In this document: in pieces, positions 1-8,396 of the stretch | Layout: each line of letters starts with the position of its first letter | Position numbering within the stretch: the stretch's first letter is position 1 | Assembly: GCF_900105135.1 (NCBI RefSeq) | Contig: NZ_LT629741.1 | Span: 1,364,001 to 1,428,000 of the forward strand | Reading direction: 5' to 3' | Origin: Gramella sp. MAR_2010_147 | GTDB lineage: Bacteria > Bacteroidota > Bacteroidia > Flavobacteriales > Flavobacteriaceae | Length of the DNA: 64,000 nucleotides | Program-made: the position numbers and the translations under genes | The notes under the pieces: generated by a model | Databases searched by the model: none | Told to the model about the DNA's origin: nothing | The model's input: the letters and a program-made list of their open reading frames with translations, nothing else

Positions 1-821
1 CGAATCGAATCAGATTTATATAATTGGTTGGAAAGAACTTTTTCGAATTTCTTCTCCCTTAAATTATATAAGGAAACGCCAGTGCCATATCCCTCTTTGT
101 TATTCTGAAAAGGTATAAACCATTCACCCTTGACAGAAAAAAAATTACCTCCTGCTCTGATTTCATTTCCCTTTCTCTTTTTAAAAACCTTATCCTCATC
201 CCATTTTCCAAATAGAGAATCAGCTCTAAAAATATGCTGTTCCCAGTCTTCATCGATCCCGGTGATTAGATTTATGGTATCGGACATCAGGATTGCAGGG
301 TCCTTTAATTTAATATTTTTTATTAAGGTATCAGAAACCTTCCATTCCAGTGGAAAATTAACTGCTTTATATAAAACCACCTGATTAATTGCAGCCGATT
401 CAGGCAGGATATAATAGTCTTGTTTATATTTAAATATCTGCGGAAATGATAAATGAAAAGACTCGTCTATTACGTTCCCTTTATAACTATAATTCAACCC
501 ATCCGGTGATTGAAACAAAGCAATCTTAGCCGGCCCCTCTTCTTGATGTTCAAAAAAAAGATAATAAATGCCATCCTCATAAAACAAAAAAGGATCAGCG
601 AGAAATCTGGTTGAAGAACTAGTTATTCTGTTAAGAGAATCATGACTTATAAGGTTACTTTCAGAAGGAAATATTTTTTGAAGTGGAGCATCAGTAGTTC
701 TGAAACCTATAGACCAGCCATTACTCTCTGGTGACACAAATGGATATCTATAGTTAAAAACAGCCAGCACCAGGAGAAAGATCCCTATTATAAATAGAAT
801 TGATTTGATCCCCTTTCCCAT
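1..821 (-). CDS. Membrane-anchored beta-propeller (GINT1_N/GH43-like) protein, C-terminus cut by window edge
   Basis: The reading frame is open from the ATG at 821 to base 1, so the gene continues outside the window (273 codons visible). Residues 4-22 form a hydrophobic N-terminal anchor. The rest has blade-like repeats: LADPFLFYEDGIYYLFFE near residues 74-91, a second unit around HLSFPQIFKYKQDYYILPES (123-142) and a third with DPAILMSDTINLITG. This pattern is typical of the five-bladed propeller found in GH43-like proteins and the GINT1_N domain, which often occurs in polysaccharide loci. It starts 8 bp after the stop of the neighbouring glycosyltransferase, so it is the distal visible gene of the locus. 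The activity is unknown; sugar binding or transfer is inferred. Confidence 0.75.
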   Translation of the reverse strand, partial: MGKGIKSILFIIGIFLLVLAVFNYRYPFVSPESNGWSIGFRTTDAPLQKIFPSESNLISHDSLNRITSSSTRFLADPFLFYEDGIYYLFFEHQEEGPAKIALFQSPDGLNYSYKGNVIDESFHLSFPQIFKYKQDYYILPESAAINQVVLYKAVNFPLEWKVSDTLIKNIKLKDPAILMSDTINLITGIDEDWEQHIFRADSLFGKWDEDKVFKKRKGNEIRAGGNFFSVKGEWFIPFQNNKEGYGTGVSLYNLREKKFEKVLSNQLYKSDSI

Positions 822-829
822 CCTTATAT

Positions 830-1843
830 TTATCGTGGTTTATTAATTATCAAACTCAGCCAACCCGTGAATCTTCCGAGGGAATCATTTAATGATTTTC
901 CTTTTTCATCCTTATTAAGGATATTGCTGAGTCTTATTAAAATTAATAATAGGGTAATTGCGTTCCATTTTAAAATACTTTTAAAACCCGGATCAGGATT
1001 TTTAATTTTCCACACATAAAAACCATTACGCACTACCATCTTACCATATTTAAAATAATCTGGCCTACCAGCTTCTTCATGTAAGTGATATACCTGGGCT
1101 CCCGTATTCACATACATTTCTCCTATTCTGGATGCCCTAAGGCAAAAATCCATATCTTCATATAAGCCATAACCTTCAAAATATTTTGAAAAACTTAATT
1201 TTTTAAATATTTCCTTTTTATAGGATGATACACCCCCCATAAAAAATTCAACAGGATAAATATCACCTGTAGGTGGCAGGAAACTAATGGATAAACCATG
1301 AGAAAATGTCGGCATAAAACCGGGGGGGTCATCTGATAATAAATTCAGTCTCTTACGAACATGATTTCTAAGTCCTAGTTTTCTTACAAAGCCATCTTTT
1401 AAGAATTCATCAAATCTAACCTCTTGATTATTTCCTTTTTCAGTCCAGTCGGTTTCATTTAAGATAACACCACCCACGGCTATTGCATTAGGAAAAAGCT
1501 TATAAGTGTTTATTAGATTTTCAAAATAATACTTGTCCAGAACTATATCATCATCAAGGAAACAAACAATTTCAGCTTCGGAGGATAGTTTACTGATCCC
1601 ATAATTTCTTTGCCTGGTTAAGCCTCTATCATTTTCTTCAACTCTGTAATAATTAAGTTTTCTATACTTTTTCGTCTGAATTAATTTTTCTGTCTTATCA
1701 TTCAAAGAGCCATCAATAATTAAGATCTCGTTGGGATAAAGGCTTTGTTCTACCACAGAATCCATTAATCTTTCCAGCGAAGCAGACCTCTGATAAGTGC
1801 ATACCACCAGGCTAAAATTATATGATTCCATATGTTCCATCAT
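830..1843 (-). CDS. Family 2 glycosyltransferase
   Basis: A GT-A fold enzyme expected to transfer a sugar from a nucleotide-sugar donor to the growing surface glycan at the inner membrane. The GT2 start FSLVVCTYQRS lies at residues 10-20, the metal-binding DDD of CFLDDDI at 97-99, and the acceptor-side motif YEDMDFCLRAS near 228-237, followed by a histidine pair in YHLHEE. A weakly hydrophobic stretch near residue 290 could touch the membrane. The gene ends 8 bp before the next gene of the locus. Donor and linkage cannot be read from the sequence. Confidence 0.9.
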   Translation of the reverse strand: MMEHMESYNFSLVVCTYQRSASLERLMDSVVEQSLYPNEILIIDGSLNDKTEKLIQTKKYRKLNYYRVEENDRGLTRQRNYGISKLSSEAEIVCFLDDDIVLDKYYFENLINTYKLFPNAIAVGGVILNETDWTEKGNNQEVRFDEFLKDGFVRKLGLRNHVRKRLNLLSDDPPGFMPTFSHGLSISFLPPTGDIYPVEFFMGGVSSYKKEIFKKLSFSKYFEGYGLYEDMDFCLRASRIGEMYVNTGAQVYHLHEEAGRPDYFKYGKMVVRNGFYVWKIKNPDPGFKSILKWNAITLLLILIRLSNILNKDEKGKSLNDSLGRFTGWLSLIINKPR

Positions 1844-1872
1844 TTGATGATTCTATTTAATTGCCCTGAGAA

Positions 1873-3399
1873 TTAAGGCAAATTACTGCTTAACTTCTCA
1901 CTTAAAGCCCATCTGTCTCTCATCATTTCGATATATTTGATTGGATTCTTTATCTTTTGTTTTTTATAGAACTTTAAAAATAGACTCACCTTATATCCCC
2001 TTCTCATCTCAGTAGAATAATATTTTTTTGCCAACCACATCATGGTAGGTGAAGGCTTAGGCTCTAATTTGGAATTATCCCATCTGTCTTTAAGTGTATT
2101 CCGGAACCCCCCACTACCAGCCTTTAAATGTGTAATCTTCACCTCTGGATGGTAAACAATATCACAACCATGAGATCTTAATTGTAATCCAAAATCAATG
2201 TCTTCACCAAAGCCAAATTCGAGAGCCTCTGAAAACCTACATTTCAAAGCGTACGAAGATCTTACTATAGAAGTACCTGAACCAAATGCTGCCCATTGCT
2301 TGATCTTTTCAAAAAAAGTATTTTCACCTGGCTGTATACAATTTAAATTGAGGGCACAAATATCAAGGTGATGTAACTCTTCTAAAGCCTTTTCTATAAT
2401 ATTCTCAGCAAAGCGTATATCATCATCGGCAAAAAACATCCAGTCGCCAGTTATTGATTGCATGGCAAGATTTCTAGCATTACAGGCCCCTGTTTTATGA
2501 ATAAAATGATGAACTATTTCAAATGGCCATACCTCATTATCTATAAAATCCAATTGTGTTTTGGAACTGAGATCTGGGTTTTGTTCAACAATTATCAATT
2601 TTGAAGGAAAATGTGTCTGTGCTTTTAGATCAATTAATACCTTTCTTAAATATTCAGGCCTTCCTATTGTTGGGATTATTACATCTACGGTATTTCTTAA
2701 ACCTTTGGTTTTTTTCAGAGGAACTTTTAAATCTGAAAGGTCAATTTCCTTATGAAAACAGGATCTCTTAAAATAACTTTTAATAAATGACCACAAAGGC
2801 AATTGTTTCTCATATTTAATATAGCAGAATAAAAGAACAAATAACCATTCCTTTTTATAATGTTGAGCTACAAAATTGAATAATTGAGATATTGATGCCT
2901 TGCTCTGGTAAGTAGGTTGGGAATTTGCTTTTACTAAATCAGGTTCGTTATAACAAAAAAGGGAATTCTGCTGCCCCAACTTACCAATAGAATTAATGAG
3001 GTAACCAAAGTCTTCAATATTCTGAAATATCCATTTAAATTTAAGAGCTGTTTTAGCTTTGATACCCCCAACATCTGTACTCATTCTCCAGGTTGGATAT
3101 TTCACCTCATATGCTGGATTCACAAAAGGAAACTGGTCTATATACCCTATGGAATCAGGAAGAAATTTAGATTCTATATGATATGAGGCCATAATGCAAT
3201 CATGTTTAAAAATATCGTTTAGGTCATCATTTAAATCTGCATTGATTTCCTCGTCTTTCCAAATTATTAATTCCTCAGGATACCTCTCGCAAATTTCCCA
3301 AAAGCAAATCACCAGGTTTGAATGGGAAAACTGAATTTGCTCTCCATCTTTAATTACAGATTTTACTTCTGCTGAATTATAATGATTTAAATAGATCAA
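1873..3399 (-). CDS. Family 2 glycosyltransferase with an extra N-terminal module
   Basis: The C-terminal half is a GT2 domain: it starts at TVDVIIPTIGRPEYL (about residue 237), has the catalytic-metal DDD in FFADDDIRF (325-327) and an acceptor motif GFGEDIDFGLQLRSHG near 395, followed by ITHLKAGSGGFR. The first 235 residues form a separate module that I do not recognise; it may recognise the acceptor. Total length (508 aa) is well above a single GT2 domain. The start is TTG and overlaps the stop of the upstream gene (TTGA), a sign of translational coupling. Donor and acceptor are unknown. Confidence 0.87.
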   Translation of the reverse strand: MIYLNHYNSAEVKSVIKDGEQIQFSHSNLVICFWEICERYPEELIIWKDEEINADLNDDLNDIFKHDCIMASYHIESKFLPDSIGYIDQFPFVNPAYEVKYPTWRMSTDVGGIKAKTALKFKWIFQNIEDFGYLINSIGKLGQQNSLFCYNEPDLVKANSQPTYQSKASISQLFNFVAQHYKKEWLFVLLFCYIKYEKQLPLWSFIKSYFKRSCFHKEIDLSDLKVPLKKTKGLRNTVDVIIPTIGRPEYLRKVLIDLKAQTHFPSKLIIVEQNPDLSSKTQLDFIDNEVWPFEIVHHFIHKTGACNARNLAMQSITGDWMFFADDDIRFAENIIEKALEELHHLDICALNLNCIQPGENTFFEKIKQWAAFGSGTSIVRSSYALKCRFSEALEFGFGEDIDFGLQLRSHGCDIVYHPEVKITHLKAGSGGFRNTLKDRWDNSKLEPKPSPTMMWLAKKYYSTEMRRGYKVSLFLKFYKKQKIKNPIKYIEMMRDRWALSEKLSSNLP

Positions 3400-4547
3400 T
3401 TATCCTGGTATTTACTTATAACTGAATTATAATAATCAATATTTCTATCTGCTATCAAATCAGATGAAAAATCATTCATAACCTTAATCCTGGCATTCTT
3501 TCCCAATTTTTTACATAAGTCGGAATCCCTAAGAAGTTCAATAATTTTTTCAGCATACAGCTGGTGATTCTCAGGCGATACCGTAAAACCGGTCTTTCCA
3601 TCTATCATTACTTCCTTTGCCCATCCAATATCTGAAGTCACCAATGCTTTTTCCATGGCCATCGCCTCCAGCCAGGTCATAGGCAAAGCCTCAGCAAAAC
3701 TTGGCAGTACTACCACTTTAGCGCTCATAATATGTGATTTAACCTCATCATAAGAAACAGCTCCCAGATATTTTACTTTTGGCTCAGCAATCTCCGTCAG
3801 TTTTTCCCGGAAAATTTCCAGAGTCGATCTCTTTTCAAAAATATCAGGTACATCCTTTCCTATCAAAATTAATTCAGCATCTGGAAGAACAGCATTTACC
3901 CGGTTAAAAATATATGCCAGTTCTATAATACCTTTTTTTCTAATTAAAGATCCAAAATATAATATACGATTAGGAGCAGGTTCATCTACTGAGGGTTCAA
4001 ATTTTTCAATTCTTATACTATTTGGAATAATTTCAATATACCTTTTCAATCCAAGAATTTCATTGGTCTTCCTTGCGGTAAATGCACTAACCGCTACCAG
4101 AGAATCAGCAGCTTTTAAAGCTCTTTTCTCAAAAAAGCGATTCTTTAGCTTTTGTGGTCTCCCATCCAGTTTGCAAAAATAAGCATCACTCCCATTCATA
4201 CGTATTACCACCGGGCAATTTATATTCATTAATGCTGTGACCCCCGTCCAGTCTGGAGCCTCAAGTATCTGGATATTTTTAACGCTAATAAGATTATTTA
4301 TAAACCTTTGAATATGTTTTCTATAAAAGAACCAGCCTCCCCAAAAATAGCCTCTCTGTTTTAAAAGATAAAAATGAATGCCGCTTTCTTCAAAATTCGA
4401 CTCCTCCTTCTGTCCATATATTATCAAGCTCACCTCTTCTCCTTTTCTTATCAGAGCCTCGGCCAGATTCTTAATACTCGTTCCAAGACCTCCTGAGGGA
4501 TGACAAAGGGGGTGTGGATATTCGGGAGTTAGAAAGGCTACATGCAT
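3396..4547 (-). CDS. Family 4 (GT-B) glycosyltransferase
   Basis: A retaining GT-B enzyme. The N-terminal domain opens with MHVAFLTPEYPHP and a glycine-rich acceptor loop SGGLGTS (18-24). The C-terminal donor domain starts around NRILYFGSLIRKKG (193-206) and carries the E-x7-E signature in EALPMTWLE (E286 and E294). Length (383 aa) is normal for GT4. It sits between two other transferase genes, overlapping the next one by 4 bp, so it belongs to the same transcription unit. It probably adds one residue of the repeat unit on the cytoplasmic face. Confidence 0.9.
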   Translation of the reverse strand: MHVAFLTPEYPHPLCHPSGGLGTSIKNLAEALIRKGEEVSLIIYGQKEESNFEESGIHFYLLKQRGYFWGGWFFYRKHIQRFINNLISVKNIQILEAPDWTGVTALMNINCPVVIRMNGSDAYFCKLDGRPQKLKNRFFEKRALKAADSLVAVSAFTARKTNEILGLKRYIEIIPNSIRIEKFEPSVDEPAPNRILYFGSLIRKKGIIELAYIFNRVNAVLPDAELILIGKDVPDIFEKRSTLEIFREKLTEIAEPKVKYLGAVSYDEVKSHIMSAKVVVLPSFAEALPMTWLEAMAMEKALVTSDIGWAKEVMIDGKTGFTVSPENHQLYAEKIIELLRDSDLCKKLGKNARIKVMNDFSSDLIADRNIDYYNSVISKYQDN

Positions 4548-4548
4548 A

Positions 4549-6024
4549 TTATAATAAGCTATCTAATTGATTGACTATATGTTTTGAGGCATTCATTTCA
4601 GAATTAGTCTTATTAATTTTAAAAAACCAGTCTTGAGCATTAAATACAACAGCATGTGGATCTTTCAATGCGTTTTCTACTATTAAAGATATATCAGACT
4701 TTTTATTTATCCAGTAAACAGAATTTTTATCTGGCATAGACTTAAAATGAGTGTATGAATAAACTTCCCTGATGTCTTTTTCCAGGTTTGTTACAGAAGG
4801 TAAATAATTTAGATAGGCACAGGGTTTTCCTTTAGCCGCATAGTCGAAGACCATAGAGGAACCTACATTTATCACCATAAAACTGTACTCAATAATGTTT
4901 GTTTGTAAATGAAGATCATCTTTTGTGGGTATAGCATGACTCCAGTAACCTTCCCCTCCAGTCCATAAAGGATTAATAGGTACTATAAGACCTTTATGAT
5001 CCTTTAGTATCTTATCATAGCGCTCTGAAAAATCTACTGGACATCTTCTAAAAATTATCCCCAGCCTATGTCCTTTTTGATTTAGTTTTTCCACCTCTTC
5101 TGCTACATCTTTCAAAAAATACTCATCATGAGGAGAAGTGGTAATGTCATCTCCGGAAAAACACAGGTATTTTTTTTCCTTATCTAATCCATGAATATCA
5201 AAAAAATCCTTCTTATTTATAATAACCGATCTGTCATTATGAATTTCGAATTGGGGAGTACCCGTAATTTTAATTTGATCAGATTTTATATCTGGATAAT
5301 ATTGAAGCAATTCATTCTTCATATATTCACTCCAGACAAAATAATAATCAGGATCAAGCACCTTAGTTGCCTTAGGAAGATTATCCCAGGAAAAAATAAA
5401 ACAGGAAGTAGATATACCAAGATCCTGAGCGGCAGTGATTGGTGATATTGCATTTACAGGCCTTTGATTTGTGCAAAATACCACATCTGGATTCTCTCGT
5501 TTTAATATTTCCAAACAAGTGTTATAATATCCGGTTTTTCTTTCAGCATCCTTCATCTTCCGTCTTAATTTCACCAAACCACTTTCTGAATTATATCTCC
5601 TTATCAGGATGCTAAGAATAAAATTCTTCAACTTATTTTTAAAGCCTTTATTCGAGGCTGGAAATTTATATTTTTCATAAACCGGATCATCGAATTTATT
5701 TTTAAAAAGATCTAGTTCTATGAGAATCTTAGCACGTTTTAAAATATCTGTCCACGCTGAAGGCTTAGGATCTAATTTTATCTCGCTATGCCCCCTCCCT
5801 TTCAGATCAAAATGGGTCATATTTAAAAAAAGTAATTCCCACCCTGCTTTTTTCGCTTCTTCCGGAAATTTAGTATAAACAAAATTCCTCAAGCCAACAC
5901 CATCTGGGATTATTACTAAAAGTTTTTTTGATCTCAATTCAGATAAAGTTTTTAGAACTCTCCAAATATAGAAAACTAAGTAGTTTCCTGAATACCGGAA
6001 GCTATAAGACTTGTATTTATCCAT
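4549..6024 (-). CDS. Probable GT-B-like transferase, CDP-glycerol/polysaccharide type, unassigned
   Basis: I do not recognise a precise family. The first part reads as a Rossmann-like domain (KKLLVIIPDGVGLRNFVY), and the C-terminal part carries a GT-B/glycerophosphotransferase-like donor motif, NVGSSMVFDYAAKGKPCAYLNY, split by insertions. No signal peptide is seen. I chose the ATG at 6024 over the TTG two codons upstream; even so it overlaps the asnB tail by 49 bp. A TTG at 5937, just ahead of the conserved RSKKLLVIIPDG, would remove the overlap. By position it should act on the surface glycan. Confidence 0.6.
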   Translation of the reverse strand: MDKYKSYSFRYSGNYLVFYIWRVLKTLSELRSKKLLVIIPDGVGLRNFVYTKFPEEAKKAGWELLFLNMTHFDLKGRGHSEIKLDPKPSAWTDILKRAKILIELDLFKNKFDDPVYEKYKFPASNKGFKNKLKNFILSILIRRYNSESGLVKLRRKMKDAERKTGYYNTCLEILKRENPDVVFCTNQRPVNAISPITAAQDLGISTSCFIFSWDNLPKATKVLDPDYYFVWSEYMKNELLQYYPDIKSDQIKITGTPQFEIHNDRSVIINKKDFFDIHGLDKEKKYLCFSGDDITTSPHDEYFLKDVAEEVEKLNQKGHRLGIIFRRCPVDFSERYDKILKDHKGLIVPINPLWTGGEGYWSHAIPTKDDLHLQTNIIEYSFMVINVGSSMVFDYAAKGKPCAYLNYLPSVTNLEKDIREVYSYTHFKSMPDKNSVYWINKKSDISLIVENALKDPHAVVFNAQDWFFKINKTNSEMNASKHIVNQLDSLL

Positions 6025-7376
6025 TGCCAAAGGAAAAAACTATTGGTTTTTGGACCTTCTTTATATAGATCCCATTCTTTCCGGATAAGATCATGATCAA
6101 ACCAGGATTGAAAAGCGGAGTTTTCTAAATTGGCTAAGTTTTCCGTTACAAAAGTCTTTAGTTCTGCACCTAACCACTCTCTTTGCGGCGTTTGCAAGGC
6201 TCTTTTGGGGGCCTCTGAAATTTTATTCGGTACAAATCCCTTTATAATCTCGCGTAATAAATATTTATGTGTTCCTCCATTGATCTTCATAGCATCCGGA
6301 AGGGAAAATGCGAGTTCCATCAACCTGTAATCAAGAAAAGGTTCTCTTAGCTCAGTACTAAAAGCCATTGATATACGATCATTAAATCTCAATGCCCTCG
6401 GGAGCTTGGTATAAAAGAGATCGCGGTATTGCAAATTCTGAATTCGGGAGTTAAAAGGTGTGGGATACTCTGGTTTTTGGGCCAGACTTCTAAAAGAGCT
6501 GTTAAGGACATTTGGTTTAAAAGAGCTGGAATTTCCGGTACCCTGTACTACAGAATCGCTTTGGGCTGAATAATAATCATATCCCGCCCATTGCTCGTCC
6601 ATTCCCTGACCATCCATCAAAACCTTAATCCCCGATTGGTTCGCTTTTTCAAAAATTTTGGAATAGGCTATGGTAGGTATTCCCCCAAAAGGTTCTTCCT
6701 GAATATCACTTAATAATTTTGCATATCTGGGTACTTCATCAAAGCTAAGTCTTACCTTTTCAAGAGGATTCCCGGTTTGCCTTATCATTCTTTCTACCCA
6801 CGGCAGTTCATCATATCGTTCATCACCCGTATAAAATGAAAAAGCTCTTATTTTTTTACTTTTGCTGTAATTATTAACCAGTGCAAGTAATAACGAACTG
6901 TCTATACCTCCACTAATATTGAATCCAATCTCGACATCTGCCCGGAACCTTAACCTAATAGAATCAATAAGCAACTCCAGATATTTCTCTTTAATTTTCT
7001 TTGCTGAATGATTATTTGAAATAGTCCTGATCTGCTCAGGGAAATCATACCATTTTTCAATACAGAGATTAGCGTCTTTAAATTCTATAAAATGTCCTGC
7101 GGGTAGTTGTTCTATATCTTTATAAAAAGTTTCTGATGGAGATCCATAAGAACCAAAACAAAAATAATTAGCCCATAATTTTTCATTGGGTTCTGCCGGT
7201 TTCACCCTGCGGATAGCTTTAATTTCGCTGGCAAAAAGAAGATCATTATTGGAGTAATTATAATAAAAAGGTTTGACCCCAAATCTGTCGCGGGCTGCAA
7301 AAAGCTTTTTCTCCTTACTATCCCAGATGGCGAAAGCAAACATTCCATTTAATTTTTTCAGGCAACTTTTCCCCAA
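5976..7376 (-). CDS. asnB: Asparagine synthetase, frameshifted: synthetase domain fragment
   Basis: This is the larger, C-terminal part of a glutamine-hydrolysing asparagine synthetase (class B), which makes asparagine or an amidated product from aspartate, glutamine and ATP. It resumes exactly where the upstream frame stops, with SCLKKLNGMFAFAIWD, then RDRFGVKPFYY. The ATP-pyrophosphatase loop SGGIDSSLLLAL is clear, as is the later DGQGMDEQWAGYDYY. The TTG at 7376 only marks the frame overlap and is not a believable start. With the fragment at 7358..7696 it makes a normal full-length protein (5976..7696). In glycan loci such enzymes often amidate uronic or amino sugars; that role is inferred. 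Confidence 0.85.
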   Translation of the reverse strand: MGKSCLKKLNGMFAFAIWDSKEKKLFAARDRFGVKPFYYNYSNNDLLFASEIKAIRRVKPAEPNEKLWANYFCFGSYGSPSETFYKDIEQLPAGHFIEFKDANLCIEKWYDFPEQIRTISNNHSAKKIKEKYLELLIDSIRLRFRADVEIGFNISGGIDSSLLLALVNNYSKSKKIRAFSFYTGDERYDELPWVERMIRQTGNPLEKVRLSFDEVPRYAKLLSDIQEEPFGGIPTIAYSKIFEKANQSGIKVLMDGQGMDEQWAGYDYYSAQSDSVVQGTGNSSSFKPNVLNSSFRSLAQKPEYPTPFNSRIQNLQYRDLFYTKLPRALRFNDRISMAFSTELREPFLDYRLMELAFSLPDAMKINGGTHKYLLREIIKGFVPNKISEAPKRALQTPQREWLGAELKTFVTENLANLENSAFQSWFDHDLIRKEWDLYKEGPKTNSFFLWQWINTSLIASGIQETT

Positions 7377-7696
7377 AGAATATAGGCCGCCAGTAAAATT
7401 TCGGTGTCTGAACTGGTTCTGAATTCATATCTCTGGCCTATTTCAGTCCTTAATTCCTGGTAATTGTAAATCTCTCCATTATAACTTAGGTGATAACGGC
7501 CGGTAGGATCATTAAAAGGCTGATCTGCTTCATGCGAAAGATCAATAATAGAAAGGCGATTGTGTCCTAATACCGCAAATCCCTTGTCTTCATAAATACC
7601 CCTGGCATCAAGACCACGGTGAGCTATGGAGATAAGCATTTTTTCAATATCAGTCTCCTGAATTCGATTTCCAATAATTCCGGCAATACCACACAT
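7358..7696 (-). CDS. asnB: Asparagine synthetase, frameshifted: N-terminal glutaminase fragment
   Basis: This is the class II glutamine amidotransferase half of AsnB. Cys2 of MCGIAGIIG is the expected catalytic nucleophile after Met removal, followed by AHRGLDARG, GHNRLSIIDLS and YNGEIYNYQELR. The frame ends in AYILWGKVA and a TGA, while the -1 frame continues the family sequence without loss (see 5976..7376). The break is at TGGGGAAAAG: one missing A, a sequencing error, or a -1 slip at G GGA AAA would each give LWGKSCLKKLNG. The start codon overlaps the neuA stop by one base. Confidence 0.85.
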   Translation of the reverse strand: MCGIAGIIGNRIQETDIEKMLISIAHRGLDARGIYEDKGFAVLGHNRLSIIDLSHEADQPFNDPTGRYHLSYNGEIYNYQELRTEIGQRYEFRTSSDTEILLAAYILWGKVA

Positions 7697-8388
7697 TAAC
7701 TTCTTTTTTTCAGAATTTCTTCGGCTTTCTTCCAGTCCTCCATGCTATCAAGGTTCACATAATCCTCATCTGTGGTATCTATAAAGCCAATCTTATTGCC
7801 AAGAAGGGAATTAGAGTTTAAAATAACCTCAGTCTTTGTAAGATAAATTGCTCCATCCCTGTGGTATGCCTTCGGCAGCTCCTGTCTGCGAGAAATGATT
7901 TCCTTCTCTCCGGTAGCAATTTCCAGTTTCCCTTTCTTTTCTTCAAATACCCAATGAGGATTATATTGGTGGGGAACTTTGCGAACGCTTACCAGTGAAT
8001 CATAGCTTCCTGAATCAAATTTTTTGATTGCATCATCTATAAGTCCATCTCTCCGGAAGGGGGTTGTAGGCTGGAGTAGACAGACCGTATCAAAATATTC
8101 ATTGGATGCTGCAAAAAATTCTAGTGCATGCTTTATAACTTCAATAGAAGGTGTTTCATCTTTAGCAAATTCAGCCGGTCTTATAAAGGGAATTTCTACC
8201 CCCAGTCGCTTCCCTGCTTTTATAATTTCTTCGGAATCGGAACTAAGAATGCATTTTGTAAGCAGTTTAGATTCTACAACGGAATCTATAGTGTAGCCTA
8301 AGAGTGGTTTTCCCCCTAGCAACTTAATATTCTTTCCGAGGATTCCCTTGCTACCGCCACGAGCTGGAATTACGCCTAATATTTTCAA
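7696..8388 (-). CDS. neuA: CMP-nonulosonic acid cytidylyltransferase (NeuA-like)
   Basis: Activates a sialic-type acid with CTP to the CMP-sugar used by transferases. The family signature PARGGSKG lies at residues 8-15, followed by GKNIKLLGGKPLLGYTID; later LQPTTPFRRDGLIDDAI matches the conserved LQPTSPLR region. Length (230 aa) fits the short acylneuraminate cytidylyltransferases without extra domains. The start is TTG; no in-frame ATG lies upstream. neuC and neuB homologues a few genes away support the call. Whether the sugar is Neu5Ac, legionaminic or another nonulosonic acid cannot be read here. Confidence 0.88.
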   Translation of the reverse strand: MKILGVIPARGGSKGILGKNIKLLGGKPLLGYTIDSVVESKLLTKCILSSDSEEIIKAGKRLGVEIPFIRPAEFAKDETPSIEVIKHALEFFAASNEYFDTVCLLQPTTPFRRDGLIDDAIKKFDSGSYDSLVSVRKVPHQYNPHWVFEEKKGKLEIATGEKEIISRRQELPKAYHRDGAIYLTKTEVILNSNSLLGNKIGFIDTTDEDYVNLDSMEDWKKAEEILKKRS

Positions 8389-8396
8389 ATCTAATT

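Noticed and set aside
7358..7376. TTG at 7376 as a genuine start for the asnB synthetase half
   Set aside because: It lies in the middle of the conserved glutaminase domain; the split is better read as a frameshift.
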